Origin: an uncultured Thioclava sp.
GTDB lineage: Bacteria > Pseudomonadota > Alphaproteobacteria > Rhodobacterales > Rhodobacteraceae
Assembly: GCF_913064665.1 (NCBI RefSeq)
Contig: NZ_CAJYBT010000014.1
Coordinates: 1 to 64,000, forward strand
Direction of reading: 5' to 3'
DNA: 64,000 nucleotides
The notes below the pieces were generated by a model. That model was not told where the DNA came from, ran no database searches, and saw only the letters and a list, made by a program, of their open reading frames with translations. Made by a program: the position numbers and the translations under genes. Below are positions 1 to 10,402 of this stretch, one piece after another. How positions within the stretch are numbered: the stretch's first letter is position 1; each line of letters begins with the position of its first letter.

Positions 1-24
1 CAACTTCGAAAAATAGAAGGTAGA

Positions 25-86
25 ACCCAGGATTGGCACCCTGGGTCTCAACCGGATGACCAGACTTGGCCACCCAGGTTGAGACC
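25..86 (-). terminator. Overlapping inverted repeats, possible operon terminator
   Basis: Downstream of the ALDH16 stop codon lie two overlapping inverted repeats. One has 7-base arms at 25-31 and 40-46. The other has 10-base arms (GGTCTCAACC at 44-53 and its complement at 77-86). Read on the minus strand, the inner hairpin is followed about ten bases later by a short T run near position 10-14. This suits a weak terminator for the leftward operon, but the T tract is displaced from the stem, so the call is tentative. Confidence 0.35.
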
Positions 87-173
87 GCGCCGCCCGAATC
101 CCGTCTCGGAAGGCGCGCGCGCCCGAGTGAGCGTCGAGCTGTAAACAAGGCCTTACAACGCCATCGCGCCCCT

Positions 174-2534
174 TTAAGCGCCGTAGGGCACCCAGATGTT
201 TTTCACCTGCGTGGCGCGTTCAAGGAACAAGCGCCCCTGCCCGCCCCGACCGGCCCAGTCGCGCGCGTCATCGGCCTCCGTCCAGCTTTGCTTGAGGTTC
301 CCTGCGCTTTGCGTTTCGACCATCTTGCAACCCGGTTGATCGCCGAAATACCAGATCGCATCGACCCCGTCATGGGCCGCCAGCGTCTTGGCCAGCTCGT
401 CGCGCGGGCCGGTCACGATATTGACCACGCCACCGGGCAAATCCGAAGTATCGAACACCTGATAAAGATCGGTCGCCGCCAGCGGATGGGCTTGCGAGGG
501 CACCAGCACCACATTGTTGCCCATCGCAATAGCAGGCAGCACCAGCGAGATCGCCCCGAGCAACGGCTGCGCACTCGGTGCGACCAGTCCCATCACCCCG
601 ATCGGCTCGTTCATCGCGAGCGTCACGAATTCGCTTTTCGTGCTATGCACGGCGCCGTCAAACTTATCGGCTTGAGCGGCATACCAGAAACACCGCGTGA
701 TAGCGGTTTCGACCTCGGCCTGCGCCGCCTTGCGATTTGCGCCGAGACTTTCCAGCCGCTCAGTGAACTCGCCTGCCCGCGCCGAAAGGTTCTCGCCGAT
801 ATAATACAGCACCTGCGCGCGGTTGTGGCCCGTGGCTTTGCCCCAGCCCTTGGTCTTGGAGGCCGCTTCAACCGCGTTGCGGATATCCTTGCGATTGCCA
901 AGACCTGCAAGCCCGACGACCGCCTTGCCACCCTTCACCTGATAGCTGTAGCCGCTATCGGGTCGCGCTTGCTTACCCCCGATATACAGCTTGGCGGTGC
1001 GGTCGATCTCGCCCGATTTGATCGTATCGGCCGGGCCGGTCGCAAGTGGCTCGGGGGTGCTGCCTTTGCCTTTACCAGTCGCGGCGGCAGGGTTGCGCAG
1101 ATAGGCGCGCATGCCCTCACGCCCACCCTCACGGCCAAAACCACTTTCGCGATAGCCGCCAAAGCCCGCACCCGCGTCAAAGATATTGGTGCAGTTGATC
1201 CAGATAATCCCGGCCTTCACCTGTGCCCCGATATCAAGGCAGAGATTGACGTTCTCCGACCAGATGCTCGCGGCCAGCCCGTAGCGAGTGTTATTGGCCA
1301 GCGCCACCGCATCAGACGGCGTGCGGAAAGTGGTGAGCGTAACCACGGGGCCAAAGATTTCCTCGGTCGACAGGATGCTGGCGGGTTCGACATCGGTGAC
1401 GAGCGTGGGCGGGAAATAGCAGCCCTTCGGTGCGTTCGCCTGATGCAGCGTGGCCCCTTGGCTTGCGCCCTGTTCGACCAGATCACGGATGCGGCTCAGT
1501 TGCGAGGGATGCACGATTGCGCCCACATCGGTGCTTTTATCCATCGGATCGCCGGTACGCAGTGTCTTCATGCGCGCACGCAACAGCGTCTCGAACCGCT
1601 CGGCTACGGATTCCGCCACCAGAATGCGCGAGCCAGCACAGCAGACCTGCCCTTGGTTGAACCAGATTGCATCCACCACCCCTTCGACGGCGGCATCAAG
1701 ATCAGCGTCGTCAAAGACGATGAAGGGCGATTTCCCTCCCAGTTCCAGCGTCAGCGCCTTGCCCGAGCCCGCTGTGCGTTCGCGCAGGATCCGCCCCACC
1801 TCGGTCGAACCGGTAAAGGCCAGCTTGTCGATCCCCTCATGGCCGACAATTGCCGCCCCTGTTTCACCATCGCCGGTGACGATGTTGATCACGCCCTGCG
1901 GGATGCCGCATTCGATGGCGATCTCGGCGAAAGCCAGCGCGGTAAGTGGCGTATATTCGGCCGGTTTCAGCACCACCGTATTGCCCGCCGCCAGTGCTGG
2001 CGCGATCTTCCAGGCCAACATCAGCAACGGAAAATTCCACGGGATGATCTGGCCGCACACGCCATGGGCAGCATGGCCCGGCATCTCGTCCTCAAGGATC
2101 TCGGCCCAGCCCGCATGGTGATAGAAATGGCGCGCAACCAGCGGGATGTCGATATCGCGGCTTTCGCGGATCGGCTTGCCGCTATCAAGCGTTTCCAGCA
2201 CCGCCAGCAGGCGTGAATGTTGCTGGATGTGACGTGCCAATGCGTAAAGATACTTGGCGCGCTGATGGCCTGACAGCTTGGCCCAATCGGGCTGCGCCTT
2301 GCGCGCGGCGGCAACGGCGGCATCGACATCGGCCTGCGTGCCTTGGCTGACCTGCGCCAGTACGGTGTCGCTGGCGGGATCGCGCGTCTCGAACAGCGCG
2401 CCCGGTTTGGTCATCTCGCCATTGATGTAATGGCCAAAACCATCCTTGTGTGCATCAAGCCATGCGCGTGCGTGGCTGTCATCTTCAGGGGCCACGCCAT
2501 ACTCCATCGTCTCGAGGATCGTCTGAATGCTCAT
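174..2534 (-). CDS. ALDH16-type two-domain aldehyde dehydrogenase
   Basis: This 786-residue protein holds a full NAD-dependent aldehyde dehydrogenase domain (about residues 30-490) and a second, shorter ALDH-like domain (about 510-786). The first domain carries the catalytic Glu264 (LELGGKSP) and Cys298 (GQVCCAGSR). The second has Rossmann-type segments but no matching cysteine region. That layout and length fit the ALDH16 family, in which bacterial members keep an active first domain. It is the last gene of the deoxyribose operon, directly after deoC, so it probably oxidises the acetaldehyde made by DeoC; this substrate is inferred. A strong GAGGAGA ribosome site precedes the ATG. Confidence 0.88.
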   Translation of the reverse strand: MSIQTILETMEYGVAPEDDSHARAWLDAHKDGFGHYINGEMTKPGALFETRDPASDTVLAQVSQGTQADVDAAVAAARKAQPDWAKLSGHQRAKYLYALARHIQQHSRLLAVLETLDSGKPIRESRDIDIPLVARHFYHHAGWAEILEDEMPGHAAHGVCGQIIPWNFPLLMLAWKIAPALAAGNTVVLKPAEYTPLTALAFAEIAIECGIPQGVINIVTGDGETGAAIVGHEGIDKLAFTGSTEVGRILRERTAGSGKALTLELGGKSPFIVFDDADLDAAVEGVVDAIWFNQGQVCCAGSRILVAESVAERFETLLRARMKTLRTGDPMDKSTDVGAIVHPSQLSRIRDLVEQGASQGATLHQANAPKGCYFPPTLVTDVEPASILSTEEIFGPVVTLTTFRTPSDAVALANNTRYGLAASIWSENVNLCLDIGAQVKAGIIWINCTNIFDAGAGFGGYRESGFGREGGREGMRAYLRNPAAATGKGKGSTPEPLATGPADTIKSGEIDRTAKLYIGGKQARPDSGYSYQVKGGKAVVGLAGLGNRKDIRNAVEAASKTKGWGKATGHNRAQVLYYIGENLSARAGEFTERLESLGANRKAAQAEVETAITRCFWYAAQADKFDGAVHSTKSEFVTLAMNEPIGVMGLVAPSAQPLLGAISLVLPAIAMGNNVVLVPSQAHPLAATDLYQVFDTSDLPGGVVNIVTGPRDELAKTLAAHDGVDAIWYFGDQPGCKMVETQSAGNLKQSWTEADDARDWAGRGGQGRLFLERATQVKNIWVPYGA

Positions 2535-2546
2535 CTTTGTCTCTCC

Positions 2547-3563
2547 TCAGGCAAGCGCATGGCGGCTGGAAGCGGCATAGCGCCCGGTCACGTGATGTTC
2601 GAGTTGGCGTTCGATATCGCCCAGCATCGAGCTGGCGCCAAAGCGGAACAGATCGGGGTTGAGCCAGTCGCGGCCCAACTCTTCTTTCATCAGAATCTGC
2701 CAGGCCAGCGCCTCTTTGGCCTGTTTCATCCCGCCTGCAGGCTTGAAGCCGATTGGATGGCCGGTCAACGCGCCGTAATCGCGCAGCGCACGGATCATCA
2801 CTAGGCTGACGGGCAGCGTGGCGTTTACGCTTTCCTTGCCCGTCGAGGTCTTGATGAAATCAGCTCCCGCCTGCATCGCCACCATCGAAGCGGCGTAAAC
2901 AGTGTTGAGCGTTTCAAGCTCGCCCGTGGCAAGGATTGCCTTCATATGGGCATCGCCACAGGCCGCGCGCATCGCCGTGATCTCATCGTGCAAGCCCTGC
3001 CAGTTGCCCGTCAGCGCCAGTTCGCGATTGATCACGATGTCAATCTCGGCTGCGCCTTGGGCCACCGCCCAGCGGATTTCCTCGAGACGCAGATGCAACG
3101 GCATCAACCCTGCGGGAAAGCCCGTTGCGACCGATGCCACAGGGATATTGCTCCCTTCAAGCGCCTTCACCGCATGGGGCACCATCGTGGGATAGACGCA
3201 GACCGCCCCCACCGTTAGCGCGCCCGGTTTCAGCCCCAGCCCGGCCTCGATATGGGGCGCAATCGGCTGGCGCGCTTTGGCGCAAAGCCGCTTGACGCGA
3301 CCCGCCGTATCATCGCCCGCCAGCGTCGTCAGATCGACGCAGCGCACCGCATTGACCAGCCACGCTGCCTGATACTCTTTTTTCACGCTGCGCCGCGTGG
3401 TCAGCGTCGCGCAGCGGCGGTCAGCGGCGGCACGGTTCACGTGATGGCCCTCGAACATCGCGACGTCCAGCTTCATACCGGGGTTTCGCGCATGCTCGGG
3501 ATGGGCGGCGGTCGTGGGCACAAGTGCCCCTTCGCGCGACTTCAGATCTGTCTGCGTTTTCAT
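2547..3563 (-). CDS. deoC: Deoxyribose-phosphate aldolase
   Basis: DeoC cleaves 2-deoxy-D-ribose 5-phosphate to acetaldehyde and glyceraldehyde-3-phosphate in the cytoplasm. The 338-residue protein shows the expected catalytic set: an Asp in EIDIVIN (Asp175), the Schiff-base lysine in HMKAILATGE (Lys208) and the second lysine in DFIKTSTGK (Lys238). It has an N-terminal extension of about 60 residues compared with the short E. coli enzyme, which is common in proteobacterial forms. The start at 3563 was chosen over an upstream ATG because a TAGGAGAT site lies just before it. It sits 12 bases upstream of the ALDH16 gene and about 90 bases after the kinase gene. Confidence 0.95.
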   Translation of the reverse strand: MKTQTDLKSREGALVPTTAAHPEHARNPGMKLDVAMFEGHHVNRAAADRRCATLTTRRSVKKEYQAAWLVNAVRCVDLTTLAGDDTAGRVKRLCAKARQPIAPHIEAGLGLKPGALTVGAVCVYPTMVPHAVKALEGSNIPVASVATGFPAGLMPLHLRLEEIRWAVAQGAAEIDIVINRELALTGNWQGLHDEITAMRAACGDAHMKAILATGELETLNTVYAASMVAMQAGADFIKTSTGKESVNATLPVSLVMIRALRDYGALTGHPIGFKPAGGMKQAKEALAWQILMKEELGRDWLNPDLFRFGASSMLGDIERQLEHHVTGRYAASSRHALA

Positions 3564-3653
3564 CGCATATCTCCTAGCTCGGAGCCTGTTCGCGCATATC
3601 GGCAAGGGCGCGGGACGCAACCCGGCCTGCCCTACGAGAACGGCATATCGGTA

Positions 3654-4586
3654 TCAAGCAAGCGCCTGACTGGAAAGAAACGTCACAAATTCTTGGTCCG
3701 TCGCATAGCTTGTCTGGGTGCCGCGACGGGTAATTGACAAGGCGGCGTAGCGCGCAGCGCGGGTGAGCGCGTCATTCGCGTCCACCCCCGCCCCAAGGAA
3801 ATGCGCGAAACTGCCGATAAAGGCATCGCCCGCCCCCGTGGTATCGACGGGGGTGACCGCGACCGGCGCTATCTCGGTGACGCTATCAGCGGTAACGCGA
3901 CGCGCCCCCCGCCCGCCCAGCGTGACCACGACATTGCGAATGCCGCGTTCGATCAGGCTGCGCGCTGCGGCAACGACCGCCTCATCACTATCCGTGGGCA
4001 AGCCCGTCAGCAGCGCCAATTCGCTTTCATTGGGGCAGAACCAGTCCAACCCATTAAGCCGCGCAATATCGAGATCAGGATGCGCGGGTGCGGGATTGAG
4101 GATCGTCGCGACCCCTTCGCGCGCACCGAAAGCCACCGCGTGATAAACGGTTTCCAGATCGACCTCGAGCTGGAGCAGGATCGCAGAGGCTGCGCGCAGC
4201 GTCTTGGCGGCAGCATCGACATCTGACGGGGCCAGCGCGGCATTGGCCCCTTTCACGATCAGGATCGCATTCTCGCCATCACGCTCGACAAAGATCGGCG
4301 CCACGCCCGAGGCCTTGCCCGCCACCGTGCGCACATGGGTGGTGTCGATCCCGTTGGCCTCAAGGTTGGCGCGCACTTGCGGGCCAAACGCGTCATCGCC
4401 CACGCAGGTTACCATCGCGACCCGCGATCCCAGACGCGCGGCGGCAACCGCCTGATTGGCTCCCTTGCCGCCAAATCCCATCGCGAAATCCGGCGCTTCG
4501 ACGGTTTCCCCGCGCTCTGGCATCCGGTCGATATAGGTCACCAGATCCATCATATTCGAGCCGACTACGGCAATCTTGTCAGACAT
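3654..4586 (-). CDS. deoK: Deoxyribokinase (PfkB family)
   Basis: A 310-residue PfkB-family sugar kinase with the N-terminal sugar-binding region, the GGKGANQA motif (about residues 39-46) and the C-terminal DTTGAGDAF motif whose Asp254 is the catalytic base. It would phosphorylate the imported sugar at C5. The N-terminus reads GSNMMDL. In E. coli ribokinase the equivalent stretch is GSINAD; a methionine at the Asn position is the feature reported for Salmonella deoxyribokinase. Met12 therefore favours deoxyribose over ribose, which agrees with deoC next door. Its start overlaps the end of the DUF4432 gene by 8 bases, so the two are probably translationally coupled. Confidence 0.82.
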   Translation of the reverse strand: MSDKIAVVGSNMMDLVTYIDRMPERGETVEAPDFAMGFGGKGANQAVAAARLGSRVAMVTCVGDDAFGPQVRANLEANGIDTTHVRTVAGKASGVAPIFVERDGENAILIVKGANAALAPSDVDAAAKTLRAASAILLQLEVDLETVYHAVAFGAREGVATILNPAPAHPDLDIARLNGLDWFCPNESELALLTGLPTDSDEAVVAAARSLIERGIRNVVVTLGGRGARRVTADSVTEIAPVAVTPVDTTGAGDAFIGSFAHFLGAGVDANDALTRAARYAALSITRRGTQTSYATDQEFVTFLSSQALA

Positions 4587-5673
4587 TCTCGCTCTCCGTC
4601 ATCTCGGAAATCTTGCGCGCTAGCGCGGCGGTTTGCGCAGCCGTCACATAGCCAAAGCGGGTTGCGAAACGCGCGGTTTCACCCGCCCCAAGGCTGCGCA
4701 GGTTCCCCTTGGCTTTCTCGGCAGTGTAGCCCTCGGGTTCGCAGGTCGAAGGCAAGGCAAAGGCCGCAACCGAGGCATCCTCGCCCGCCAGTATCCAGCG
4801 CGCGAGATGATCAAGTTGATCGGGCCGCCAGCTCATCACGAACCCGTCGCCCTGGGGGCGTTCAAGCAATGCGTGGCTTTCGCCCTGCGCATCGGCGCGC
4901 GGGTTTTCGATATACAGTACCTGCTCGGGATGCCATTGCTCAGGGTGATCGAGAACGGCGCTGTCTTGCGGGGTCTTGGCGAGGCGCTCGATGAAATCGG
5001 TATAGGCTTGCGTGGGCTGCACATGGGCGGGCACCTCGCGGCGCACACGGGTGCGTTCAGGCGTGAAAGGTGCCGCCTGATGGATGCGCCCGCCTTGCAC
5101 GAAGGCGAAATTCACATGGCACATATACATCAAGTCCATCGGCAGAGCCGAGCGGTTCTCGACCGTCATCGCCATCTCGATCAGCGTGCCTTCGCGCAGC
5201 GTGATCGAGGGCATCGCGCGATAATGGGGACCAAAGCCGCGGATGTAATCGACATGCCCGCCAAGGCGCACAAACGCGCCCTGCCCGTCTTCGCCGATCT
5301 CCAGATACGCCGTATCCATTGTGGCGCAGGCCATCTCGCCATGCAGCGGATGATCGTCCTGCGGTCCGGGGCAGCCGTTGCGCAACAGCCCGCTGTGATA
5401 GGCCAGACAGCCATAGGTTTCCACGATCACCTGCGCAGGGCGCGGCTCGCAAAAGGCGCTGTCCATCGTCAGGCGCACCCCGTCAAACACCGCATCCCAC
5501 AGCATCTGCCCCATATAGGGCAGCATCTCGACCCGACCGCGCGGGGTCTCGACCGCCAACATCTCAATGCCCAGTCCCGTGCGCCAGCCAGTCACGCTGA
5601 AGGCGTCGGTCTTTGCCAGCACAGTTGGTGCTAAACCGAACCGCTCACGCGGGAGGGGGATGATTACGCTCAT
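4579..5673 (-). CDS. DUF4432 aldose 1-epimerase-like protein
   Basis: A 364-residue protein of the DUF4432 family, which has the galactose-mutarotase beta-sandwich fold. It is rich in aromatic residues and acidic/histidine pairs typical of that fold, for example HPLHGEMA near residue 110 and the YMCHVNFAF stretch near 185. No signal peptide is seen. In the deoxyribose operon a mutarotase would interconvert sugar anomers so that the kinase receives the right one; enteric deo operons also include an epimerase-like gene. The role is inferred from family and context. It begins 2 bases before the end of the permease gene upstream and overlaps deoK. Confidence 0.8.
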   Translation of the reverse strand: MSVIIPLPRERFGLAPTVLAKTDAFSVTGWRTGLGIEMLAVETPRGRVEMLPYMGQMLWDAVFDGVRLTMDSAFCEPRPAQVIVETYGCLAYHSGLLRNGCPGPQDDHPLHGEMACATMDTAYLEIGEDGQGAFVRLGGHVDYIRGFGPHYRAMPSITLREGTLIEMAMTVENRSALPMDLMYMCHVNFAFVQGGRIHQAAPFTPERTRVRREVPAHVQPTQAYTDFIERLAKTPQDSAVLDHPEQWHPEQVLYIENPRADAQGESHALLERPQGDGFVMSWRPDQLDHLARWILAGEDASVAAFALPSTCEPEGYTAEKAKGNLRSLGAGETARFATRFGYVTAAQTAALARKISEMTESENV

Positions 5674-5674
5674 A

Positions 5675-6694
5675 TTACGATCCTTTCCGGCTGCGCCATG
5701 AGTTCAGCGCGATCACCCCGATCAGGAAGCCCCCCCAGACGAAGTCGATCAAGTGGTTGGACACGCGCATCATCTGGAAGCCCGAGGATAGTAGCGTCAG
5801 CGAGATCAGCGCCAGCGCCACGCCCAGCACATTCCCGCGACCACCCGCAGGGTTGGTCCCACCCAACACCGCGATCAGCACCGCCTGCAGCAGGTAGGAC
5901 GCACCGTAATCGGATTTCGCCGCATTCGTGCGCGCCGATAGCAGCACCCCGGCCAGCGCGGCCAGCGCCCCCGTCAGCATATAGGAATAAAAGATCATTT
6001 GGCCACGCTTCACACCCGCATAGACCGCCGCTTTCGGATTGGTCCCGATCAGCTTGAGCCGCAGCCCGAAAGAGGTGCGCGCCAACAGCAAGGACAACGC
6101 AATGCAGATCAGCACGAAGATCAACAGCGGCACCGGGATACCGAGCAGCTTCCCATTTCCGATCGCGTTCCAACCCGGCGGAAAGCCCACGATCGCGGGG
6201 CCGCCCGTCAACACAAGGCAGAGTCCGATAAAGACTTGGCCAGTGCCGAGCGTCGCCAAGATCGGCGTGATCTTGAGCACCGAGATCAGAAAGCCGTTCA
6301 ACAGCCCCGCCGCCATCCCCACAAGAAGCGCCACGATCACCCCAAGCGTGACAGGCCCAAGACCAAGCGCAGCCGAGCCGCCATCGCCCGCCATCGTGGC
6401 AAACAGCGTGCCCGCGGTGATGCCAGCAAGGTTCGCCACGCCCACGATCGACAGATCGATCCCTCCGGTCAGCATCGCGATCATCATCGCGATCGAGAGA
6501 ATACCGAGTTCGGGCATGAAAAAGGCCATGGACTCGAAATTATAGGACGACAGGAACATCGTCGGCCTGAGCGCCGTCATGGAGATCAGCACCAGAATGC
6601 AAACCACGGCCAGCATCAGGTTGGTCTGCGCCGTCTCACCACTGACCAGATTGCGCAGGCCGGGCCGGGTCACCGTCGAATTTGTATCGTTCAT
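5675..6694 (-). CDS. Sugar ABC transporter permease (RbsC-like) 1
   Basis: An inner-membrane permease of the ribose/AI-2 type (BPD_transp_2 family), 339 residues with about nine or ten hydrophobic helices. A conserved segment ALAGVLLSARTNAAKSDYGA near residues 230-250 is where such permeases contact the ATPase and channel. An ATG at 6700 is in frame, but the AGGAG site abuts it, while the ATG at 6694 has proper spacing, so I chose the latter. It forms the membrane channel with the next permease. Substrate, probably deoxyribose, is inferred from the operon. Confidence 0.88.
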   Translation of the reverse strand: MNDTNSTVTRPGLRNLVSGETAQTNLMLAVVCILVLISMTALRPTMFLSSYNFESMAFFMPELGILSIAMMIAMLTGGIDLSIVGVANLAGITAGTLFATMAGDGGSAALGLGPVTLGVIVALLVGMAAGLLNGFLISVLKITPILATLGTGQVFIGLCLVLTGGPAIVGFPPGWNAIGNGKLLGIPVPLLIFVLICIALSLLLARTSFGLRLKLIGTNPKAAVYAGVKRGQMIFYSYMLTGALAALAGVLLSARTNAAKSDYGASYLLQAVLIAVLGGTNPAGGRGNVLGVALALISLTLLSSGFQMMRVSNHLIDFVWGGFLIGVIALNSWRSRKGS

Positions 6695-6708
6695 CTTCAT
6701 CTCCTGCC

Positions 6709-7686
6709 TCAGACCAGCGCACGGCGGTCGCGCAGCGCCGTCACCGTAACTGCCGCGATCAGCATCGCGCCCACGACGATGCGCTGCCAGGTCGTGTCGA
6801 TCCCCATCAGGATCAGCGAGTTCTGGATCATCACCAGGATGAATACCCCCAGAACCGTACCCAGAACCGTTCCGCGCCCGCCAAATATCGACGCCCCGCC
6901 CAGCACCACGGCCGCGATCACGTCCAGCTCCAGCCCGACGAAATCACGCGGATTGGCCAGCCAAATCATCGAGGAGTGCAGCAGGCCGGAAAAACCTGCC
7001 AGCGCGCCCGCGGTGACATAGACGAAAATCATCGTGCGCCCGGTCGAGAAACCGACCCGTTTGGCGGCCTCGGGATCGGCGCCATAGGCATAGACCGAAC
7101 GGCCGATCATCGTGTGTTTCAGCACCAGATGCAGCGCCAGCGCCAGACCGAGATAAATCACGATCATCGCCGTCAGCCCGTAGGTCGAGCCATTCGCGCG
7201 CTCCAGCGTGAACAGATCGGTCTTGCCAAACTCGACCAGCGCATCGGGCATTTTGTTGATATTCACATTCGAGGTGCCCACAAGCCCCAGCACCAACCCG
7301 CGCACCACCGAGGCAGTGCCAAGCGTCACGATCAGCGGGATCATCTTGAACCGATGGATAATGCCGGCATTCATCAGCCCCAACAGCCCGCCGATCAGGA
7401 TCGCGGACATGAAAGGCAGCACCAGCCCGTTGTAATCCAGCGCCACCATCGCGCGCACCGTCAGATACATTCCCGCCACGGCAAAGGCGGTAAAAGACAC
7501 GTCGATCCCACCCGAGATCATTACCAGCAAGACGCCAAGCGCCATGATGCCGATGACCACGTTCTCCTTGAGCAGGCTGAACAGGTTGGACATTTGCCAG
7601 AAGGCCGGATTCACGAGGCCGATGAAGATCATCGCCACGACAAGAATTGCTAGGATAATCGCATCCGAGCTGCGCAGGAATCTCAT
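6709..7686 (-). CDS. Sugar ABC transporter permease (RbsC-like) 2
   Basis: The second inner-membrane permease of the importer, 325 residues, all-helical and hydrophobic, with the family segment [15 protein letters not shown] near residue 225 and [18 protein letters not shown] near 265. Two different permease genes in tandem point to a heterodimeric channel, as in LsrC/LsrD or RhaP/RhaQ systems. Its start codon overlaps the stop of the ATPase gene by 4 bases (ATGA), a sign of coupled translation, and a GGAGAAC site precedes it. Same operon and inferred substrate as the neighbours. Confidence 0.88.
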   Translation of the reverse strand: MRFLRSSDAIILAILVVAMIFIGLVNPAFWQMSNLFSLLKENVVIGIMALGVLLVMISGGIDVSFTAFAVAGMYLTVRAMVALDYNGLVLPFMSAILIGGLLGLMNAGIIHRFKMIPLIVTLGTASVVRGLVLGLVGTSNVNINKMPDALVEFGKTDLFTLERANGSTYGLTAMIVIYLGLALALHLVLKHTMIGRSVYAYGADPEAAKRVGFSTGRTMIFVYVTAGALAGFSGLLHSSMIWLANPRDFVGLELDVIAAVVLGGASIFGGRGTVLGTVLGVFILVMIQNSLILMGIDTTWQRIVVGAMLIAAVTVTALRDRRALV

Positions 7687-9197
7687 GCGTGTTCTCCTTC
7701 GATTTCACGCGAGAGCGCCGCATCAAGCGCCTCTTCGGTCAGCGTCTCACCCGACAATTCGCCCAGAATGCGGCCCTCGGTCATGCACAGCACCCGGTTG
7801 CAGTTGGCGGCCAGCTCGGGCAGGTCGTCCGAGATCATCAGCACGGCAAGATCGGATTTGCGGGTCAGGTCTTGGATGATGCCGTGGATCTGCTCTTTTG
7901 AACCGACATCGACACCCACAGTCGGCCCGTTCAAGATGAGCACCCGCGCATCCGTCATTAGCCAGCGCCCGATCATCACGCGCTGCGCATTGCCGCCCGA
8001 AAGTGTGCCGACCGGCACATCTATGCCGGGGGCGGAAATCGCCATCTCGGCAAACATCTTGCGCGTCTCGGCGCCTGCCTTTTCGGTATCCAGCCAGAGA
8101 TGAGGGGCGAACCGCTCCATCGAAGAGACAATCGCATTGTCGCGGATCGAGCGGGTCAGGAACAAGCCTTCCGACAACCGGTCCTCGGGAACATAGGCCA
8201 ACCCCGCCGCGATCGCCTCGGGCACGGATTTCGGTGCGACCGGAACGCCATCAACGCGCATCTCGCCGCTCATGTCTTGGCGCAGCCCAAAGATCGCCTG
8301 CGCGATCGCCTTGCGCCCGGCCCCGATCAACCCCGACAGGCCGACGATCTCGCCCGGCATCAGGGTCAGATTGATATCACGCGCCTTGTCGCCCACCGAC
8401 ACATTGCGCAATTCCAGCCGCGGCTTACGCCCCGTGACATCGGGCGCGACAAAGCGGCCCTGATGCAGATCGCGCCCCGTCATTGCGCGGGTGATCGCGC
8501 GCTCGTCAAAGTCCGAGATCGGCCCTTCGGTGACTTTCTTACCATTACGAAACACCGTGAGGCGTTCGGAAATTTCAAGCATTTCGCGCATCTTATGGCT
8601 GACAAACAGTGTGGCGATGCCATCGGCCTGCAAGTCGTGCACGATGCGAAACAGCCGCTTGACCTCGCGCCCGGTCAGCGTCGTGGTCGGCTCATCCATG
8701 ATAATCAGCCGGGCATCCGCCAACATCGCGCGAGCAATCGCAACGATCTGGCGCCCTGCGGCGGGAAGGGTTTCGACAGTCGCATCCAAATCCAGCGACA
8801 CGTCGAGACGCGCCAGAACTTCGCGCGCCATCTTGCGCGCCCGTGTCCAGTCGATGCGTGTCTTGCCCTCGCGCAGGAAGCTGTTGAGCGTGAGATTCTC
8901 AACGACGCTCAGCGTCGGAAACAGCGAGAAATCCTGATAGATCACCTGCACGCCATGCGCGATCGAGGTCACGGGATCGAGGCGATCAACCTTTTGACCA
9001 TCAATGAAAATCTCGCCCTCATCAGGCTGGTAGACGCCGGAGACGACCTTGATAAGGGTGGATTTTCCCGAACCGTTTTCGCCAGCCAGACAATGGATGC
9101 GCGCGGCATCAAGCGAAAGCGACACATCGTCAAGCGCGCGCACGCCGCCAAAGCGCTTCGAGATATTGCGCAGCTCGATCAGAGGAGCGGATGTCAT
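7683..9197 (-). CDS. Sugar ABC transporter ATP-binding protein
   Basis: A double-cassette ATPase of the ribose/AI-2 importer class, 504 residues. The first cassette has a complete Walker A (GENGSGKST, about residues 39-47) and a Walker B ending in LIIMDEPT. The second cassette has a degenerate Walker A ([10 protein letters not shown]) but a clear signature LSGGNAQRV, which is normal for this class where only one site hydrolyses ATP well. The start at 9197 follows a CAGGAG site; a longer frame upstream lacks one. It powers uptake through the two permeases downstream. A stem-loop separates it from the binding-protein gene. Confidence 0.9.
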   Translation of the reverse strand: MTSAPLIELRNISKRFGGVRALDDVSLSLDAARIHCLAGENGSGKSTLIKVVSGVYQPDEGEIFIDGQKVDRLDPVTSIAHGVQVIYQDFSLFPTLSVVENLTLNSFLREGKTRIDWTRARKMAREVLARLDVSLDLDATVETLPAAGRQIVAIARAMLADARLIIMDEPTTTLTGREVKRLFRIVHDLQADGIATLFVSHKMREMLEISERLTVFRNGKKVTEGPISDFDERAITRAMTGRDLHQGRFVAPDVTGRKPRLELRNVSVGDKARDINLTLMPGEIVGLSGLIGAGRKAIAQAIFGLRQDMSGEMRVDGVPVAPKSVPEAIAAGLAYVPEDRLSEGLFLTRSIRDNAIVSSMERFAPHLWLDTEKAGAETRKMFAEMAISAPGIDVPVGTLSGGNAQRVMIGRWLMTDARVLILNGPTVGVDVGSKEQIHGIIQDLTRKSDLAVLMISDDLPELAANCNRVLCMTEGRILGELSGETLTEEALDAALSREIEGEHA

Positions 9198-9227
9198 GGA
9201 ATTCTCCTGTTGAGCAGGGGCCACAGA

Positions 9228-9252
9228 GGGTGGCGCGACAGGCGCACCACCC
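9228..9252 (-). other. Intercistronic stem-loop after the binding-protein gene
   Basis: The 76-base gap between the binding-protein stop and the ATPase start contains GGGTGGCGC pairing with GCGCACCACCC (a small bulge of about two bases). No T tract follows. A hairpin here would protect the upstream message from 3' decay or partly terminate transcription, giving more binding protein than membrane parts. The same layout recurs in the liv operon at 47193-47218. Confidence 0.5.
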
Positions 9253-9273
9253 AGCTTCAGGCGTAGACAGCGA

Positions 9274-10329
9274 TCAGAAGTCGTACTGATCCATGTTGTC
9301 CTTGGTCACCCCGACCCAGCCAGCGCCGTAAAGCACCTTGGCATCGGCACTATCGGCCTCTTTGAGGTCGCTATAACCCTGCAGGCCAAGATTGGTGCCC
9401 GCACCGATATCGGCATGCTCTTTGCCTGCGTCACGCGCCTTCAGCTCGGCCAGCGCGATCATGTTCATCGCGTAACCTGCAACAGCCGGATCCCAGAACT
9501 GAATGTAGCTGATATCGCCGTTCGAGATGTACTGACCGGCCACCGAGGGCAGACCGGTGCCTGCGAAGTGCAGCTTGCCTTGCAGACCGCTTTCCGCGAT
9601 CAGACGCCCTGCGCCCGCCGAGGTCGGCATCGGACCACCGACGATCCCTGCGATATCGGGATGTGCGGTCAACGCCTCTTTCAGCTTGTTGTAATCGGTG
9701 TTGGCGTCGTCATAGGTTTCCAGCCGTTCAGTTGCGAGCGACATCTTCGGATAGGCTTCTTTCTGGCGCGCGATGGCCCCGTCGATCCACTCGTTTTGCG
9801 ACTTCGAGGTGAGCGAGCCGACAGTGGCGACATATTGCCCCTTCTCGCCCATCTGTGCAGCGAGGTGATCCATCAGTTCTGCACCATAAGCGAGGTTGTC
9901 AAAGGCTTCGATGTCGTAATCGACATTCTTGATGTTGGAGGCCTCGTGGCTGACCACGACGATGCCACGATCGCGCGCCTTCTTGAGAACTGGCTCGAGG
10001 GCCTCGACCGAGAACGGCACGACGGCAATCGCGTCCACGCCTTGCGCGATCAGGTTCTCGATGAGTTGCACCTGCGCGGCAGCATCGGCCTGCGAGGGTC
10101 CAACCATCCAAGTGTCGCTACCAGTGTCGTCACCGAACTGCTTCACGCCGTCGCGCATCCGGTCAAACCAAGCGATGCCATCGACCTTCACCACGGTCGC
10201 GATGTGATAGGTCTTTTCCGAGCTGAGCATGGCTTTGTCGACATTGCTCGTGTCGACCACTTGCTGTGCCAGAACCGGGCTGGCGACAGCCATCGCGAGC
10301 GCGACAGCCGGAATGAATCCGAACTTCAT
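9274..10329 (-). CDS. Periplasmic sugar-binding protein (LsrB/RhaS-like)
   Basis: The periplasmic receptor of the importer, 351 residues, with a signal peptide (residues 1 to about 20, cleavage near VLAQQ). The body is a type-1 periplasmic-binding fold and ends NMDQYDF, like the end of LsrB. From recall of LsrB, the AI-2-contacting Asp residues appear replaced here (KSQNEW where LsrB has TDQNQW), so AI-2 is unlikely. The start at 10329 follows AAGGGAGAG. Gene order places it first among the transport genes, right after the operator palindrome at 10403. Deoxyribose is the inferred ligand. Confidence 0.88.
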   Translation of the reverse strand: MKFGFIPAVALAMAVASPVLAQQVVDTSNVDKAMLSSEKTYHIATVVKVDGIAWFDRMRDGVKQFGDDTGSDTWMVGPSQADAAAQVQLIENLIAQGVDAIAVVPFSVEALEPVLKKARDRGIVVVSHEASNIKNVDYDIEAFDNLAYGAELMDHLAAQMGEKGQYVATVGSLTSKSQNEWIDGAIARQKEAYPKMSLATERLETYDDANTDYNKLKEALTAHPDIAGIVGGPMPTSAGAGRLIAESGLQGKLHFAGTGLPSVAGQYISNGDISYIQFWDPAVAGYAMNMIALAELKARDAGKEHADIGAGTNLGLQGYSDLKEADSADAKVLYGAGWVGVTKDNMDQYDF

Positions 10330-10402
10330 GGTTACTCTCCCTTGTTGCGGACCTCCTCGCCCGCGTTTCCCGTCTACGGCACGGGTTTCAACCCACCGCA
10401 CG

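Noticed and set aside
66..2216. A 716-codon open frame on the plus strand
   Set aside because: It lies antisense to the ALDH16 gene; its translation is His/Arg-rich without family motifs, as expected from the complement of GC-rich codons.
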